Shown one piece after another: positions 13,928 to 14,883 of a stretch of DNA of 14,883 bases. The stretch comes from CAYUPI01 sp964446585 (GTDB lineage Bacteria > Verrucomicrobiota > Verrucomicrobiia > Limisphaerales > UBA8199): NCBI GenBank assembly GCA_964446585.1, contig CAYUPI010000097.1, forward strand, positions 1 through 14,883, in the 5' to 3' direction. The notes beneath the pieces are model-generated. The model worked only from the letters and a program-made list of their open reading frames with translations. It did no database searches and was not told the origin of the DNA. Every line of letters begins with the position of its first letter. The stretch's first letter is position 1. Both the position numbers and the translations under genes were made by a program.

Positions 13928-14562
13928 TTGTTTGGGTCATTGTTAACCGGGCTATTCAGCCCGACCAGAGCTTCGTGCTTCTCCAAAACGAATTCGCCCC
14001 GGCGGTTCTTCTGGTAAGCCGCCTCGTTCTGCGCCGGATCCACCGGGCGATCTTCGCCATAACTGACGGTATCCACCCGTGAGGGATCAATTCCAAGCCG
14101 AATCAGCTCTTCCCGCAAGGCCAAAGCGCGGCGTTCGCCCAGCGACCGATTGTATTCCTCGGTCCCGCGCGCGTCACAATGTCCTTCGATTTCCACCGCG
14201 TCGGCGGGATGTCCTTTAATGTAATCGGCGACGGCGGCGACTTTCGACTTATCTTCGCTCTTGATCACCGAGCTATCAAAATCGAAATGGACGGTGTCCG
14301 ACTTGAAGATTTCATGGTCGCGCGGCCAATCCTTGCGCAGATTGGGGTCGCTGATGCCGGTCGAGGAAACGTCGGTGGAAGATGGTTTGTTTGCGTCGTC
14401 CGTCAACGATGTGCCTGGTCCGGATAGGGCCACTTGTGGGGCTGCTGTGCTCTTGTTGTCCAGGGGCGTTACCGAGGCGAGCGGTTTAGTTTTGCAGCCG
14501 ACGGCTGCGACAGTGAGGATTAGTCCGAGAAGTGTTGCATTGCTTAGTTTGCTGATTTTCAT
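13924..14562 (-). CDS. pal: Pal-like peptidoglycan-associated lipoprotein, upstream copy
   Basis: This 212-residue homologue of the neighbouring pal gene has a lipobox AVGC (20-23, Cys23), a Ser/Thr-rich linker (about 24-80) and an OmpA-like domain (about 90-193) with HFDFDSS (92-98), EGHCDARGTEEYNRSLGERRA (126-146) and KNRRGEF (185-191). The frame is open up to 14643, but ATG at 14562 is chosen because the signal peptide begins there exactly as in the other copy. After FVL the protein carries an extra tail; its last 13 residues (VGLNSPVNNDPNK, 200-212) are encoded by the DNA that is the leader of the downstream copy. It starts 25 bases after the tolB stop. Its two-copy arrangement may allow different linker lengths or expression; function of the duplication is unknown. 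Confidence 0.9.
   Translation of the reverse strand: MKISKLSNATLLGLILTVAAVGCKTKPLASVTPLDNKSTAAPQVALSGPGTSLTDDANKPSSTDVSSTGISDPNLRKDWPRDHEIFKSDTVHFDFDSSVIKSEDKSKVAAVADYIKGHPADAVEIEGHCDARGTEEYNRSLGERRALALREELIRLGIDPSRVDTVSYGEDRPVDPAQNEAAYQKNRRGEFVLEKHEALVGLNSPVNNDPNK
13948..13963 (-). promoter_or_regulatory. Hairpin in the leader of the downstream pal gene
   Basis: CGGGCT (13948-13953) pairs with AGCCCG (13958-13963) around a 4-base loop, 21-36 bases upstream of the pal ATG at 13927. It lies inside the coding end of the upstream pal copy. The sequence between hairpin and start contains GACCCAAACA and no Shine-Dalgarno motif. It may help translation of the second pal gene. Confidence 0.5.
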
Positions 14563-14583
14563 GTGTTTGGGTCTGTTATGAAC

Positions 14584-14599
14584 TGGGCTATTTAGCCCA
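14584..14599 (-). promoter_or_regulatory. Hairpin in the leader of the upstream pal gene
   Basis: TGGGCT (14584-14589) pairs with AGCCCA (14594-14599), at the same distance from the ATG at 14562 as the matching hairpin of the other pal copy. The outer pair is T-A here and C-G there, a compensatory change. The tolB stop codon (14588-14590) lies within this hairpin. Confidence 0.5.
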
Positions 14600-14883
14600 A
14601 CTGGGTTGTGATTGTGAGCTACTTCCCGAAAATCGGGAAACATCTTTTACTTGTTTCGTAGGCACGTCAAGCAGGCAGAGGGTGCGTCCGCCTCCATGGC
14701 GCCGCGCGAACACCACGGTCCGGGAATTCGGCGCCCAGGACGGATCCTCACCCGCCACCAACTCGAACACTTTGCCTCCCTGCGACGGCACCACGCAAAT
14801 CTCAAAGCCTCCCATCATCGCCGTGAACACAATCCACTTGCCGTCAGGTGACCAGTCCGGTTCGGTGGGATTGAGCACGCCGA
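14588..14883 (-). CDS. tolB: TolB-like beta-propeller protein, C-terminal part
   Basis: Only the last 98 or so codons are in the window; the frame runs off the right edge. The sequence shows WD40-like propeller blades typical of TolB: EPDWSPDGKWIVFTA and DPSWAPNSRTVVFARR, each with the W-S/A-P-D/N signature followed by a hydrophobic strand. TolB is a periplasmic protein that binds Pal and helps outer-membrane invagination at division. The direct linkage to pal 25 bases downstream strongly supports the tolB call. The stop TAG at 14590-14588 falls in a hairpin of the pal leader. Confidence 0.85.
   Translation of the reverse strand, partial: GVLNPTEPDWSPDGKWIVFTAMMGGFEICVVPSQGGKVFELVAGEDPSWAPNSRTVVFARRHGGGRTLCLLDVPTKQVKDVSRFSGSSSQSQPSWAK

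Noticed and set aside
14563..14643. N-terminal extension of the upstream Pal
   Set aside because: It overlaps tolB and the leader hairpin, and the lipoprotein signal begins at 14562.

Overview
The window looks like chromosomal DNA of a GC-rich Gram-negative bacterium, probably from the Verrucomicrobiota (Pedosphaera/Limisphaerales-like). The outer-membrane genes (tolB, two pal-type lipoproteins), a Tat-exported glycosidase-like protein, several starts without a clear Shine-Dalgarno sequence and dispersed palindromic repeats all fit this. The taxonomic call is inference from gene content and remembered repeat types, not from a marker gene.

Left part (1-5900): the 3' end of an unidentified gene; a small secreted protein on the minus strand (104-565); then a plus-strand series of a membrane-anchored coiled-coil protein with LTxxQ-like motifs (863-1879), the DNA-uptake protein DprA (1924-3030), a large Tat-exported TIM-barrel glycoside-hydrolase-like protein (3073-5436) and a small secreted protein with a C-x2-C-x7-C motif (5552-5884), closed by a strong intrinsic terminator (5908-5950).

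Middle part (5950-8950): a region rich in repeats. It holds a perfect 33-bp inverted repeat (6056-6146), a YceI-family lipoprotein (6216-6914), a folded palindromic element of 84 bp (7027-7110), and a ceramide-glucosyltransferase/HpnI-like glycosyltransferase (7252-8454) whose reading frame carries a G/C-rich palindromic repeat inserted in frame (7720-7759). Two tiny convergent genes of unknown function follow (8518-8724 and 8731-8916).

Right part (8954-14883, all minus strand, transcribed right to left): tolB (3' end only), two tandem pal-like genes, purS, purQ, a divergent purD-like ATP-grasp gene, alr and an arginyltransferase-like GNAT gene. Most junctions are 4-base ATGA/GTGA overlaps or gaps of 1-25 bases, so this is probably one operon joining outer-membrane integrity (Tol-Pal), purine synthesis (PurS and PurQ as FGAM synthase parts; PurL is not in the window), D-alanine supply for peptidoglycan and possibly N-terminal protein tagging.

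The points most worth attention are: (1) the pal duplication, in which the untranslated leader of one copy has become the coding tail of the other, with a hairpin kept by a compensatory base-pair change; (2) the in-frame palindromic insertion in the glycosyltransferase; (3) the purD-like gene that has lost the usual phosphoribosylamine and ATP-loop motifs; and (4) the long perfect inverted repeat. I found no CRISPR array, tRNA, rRNA, transposase or phage gene.
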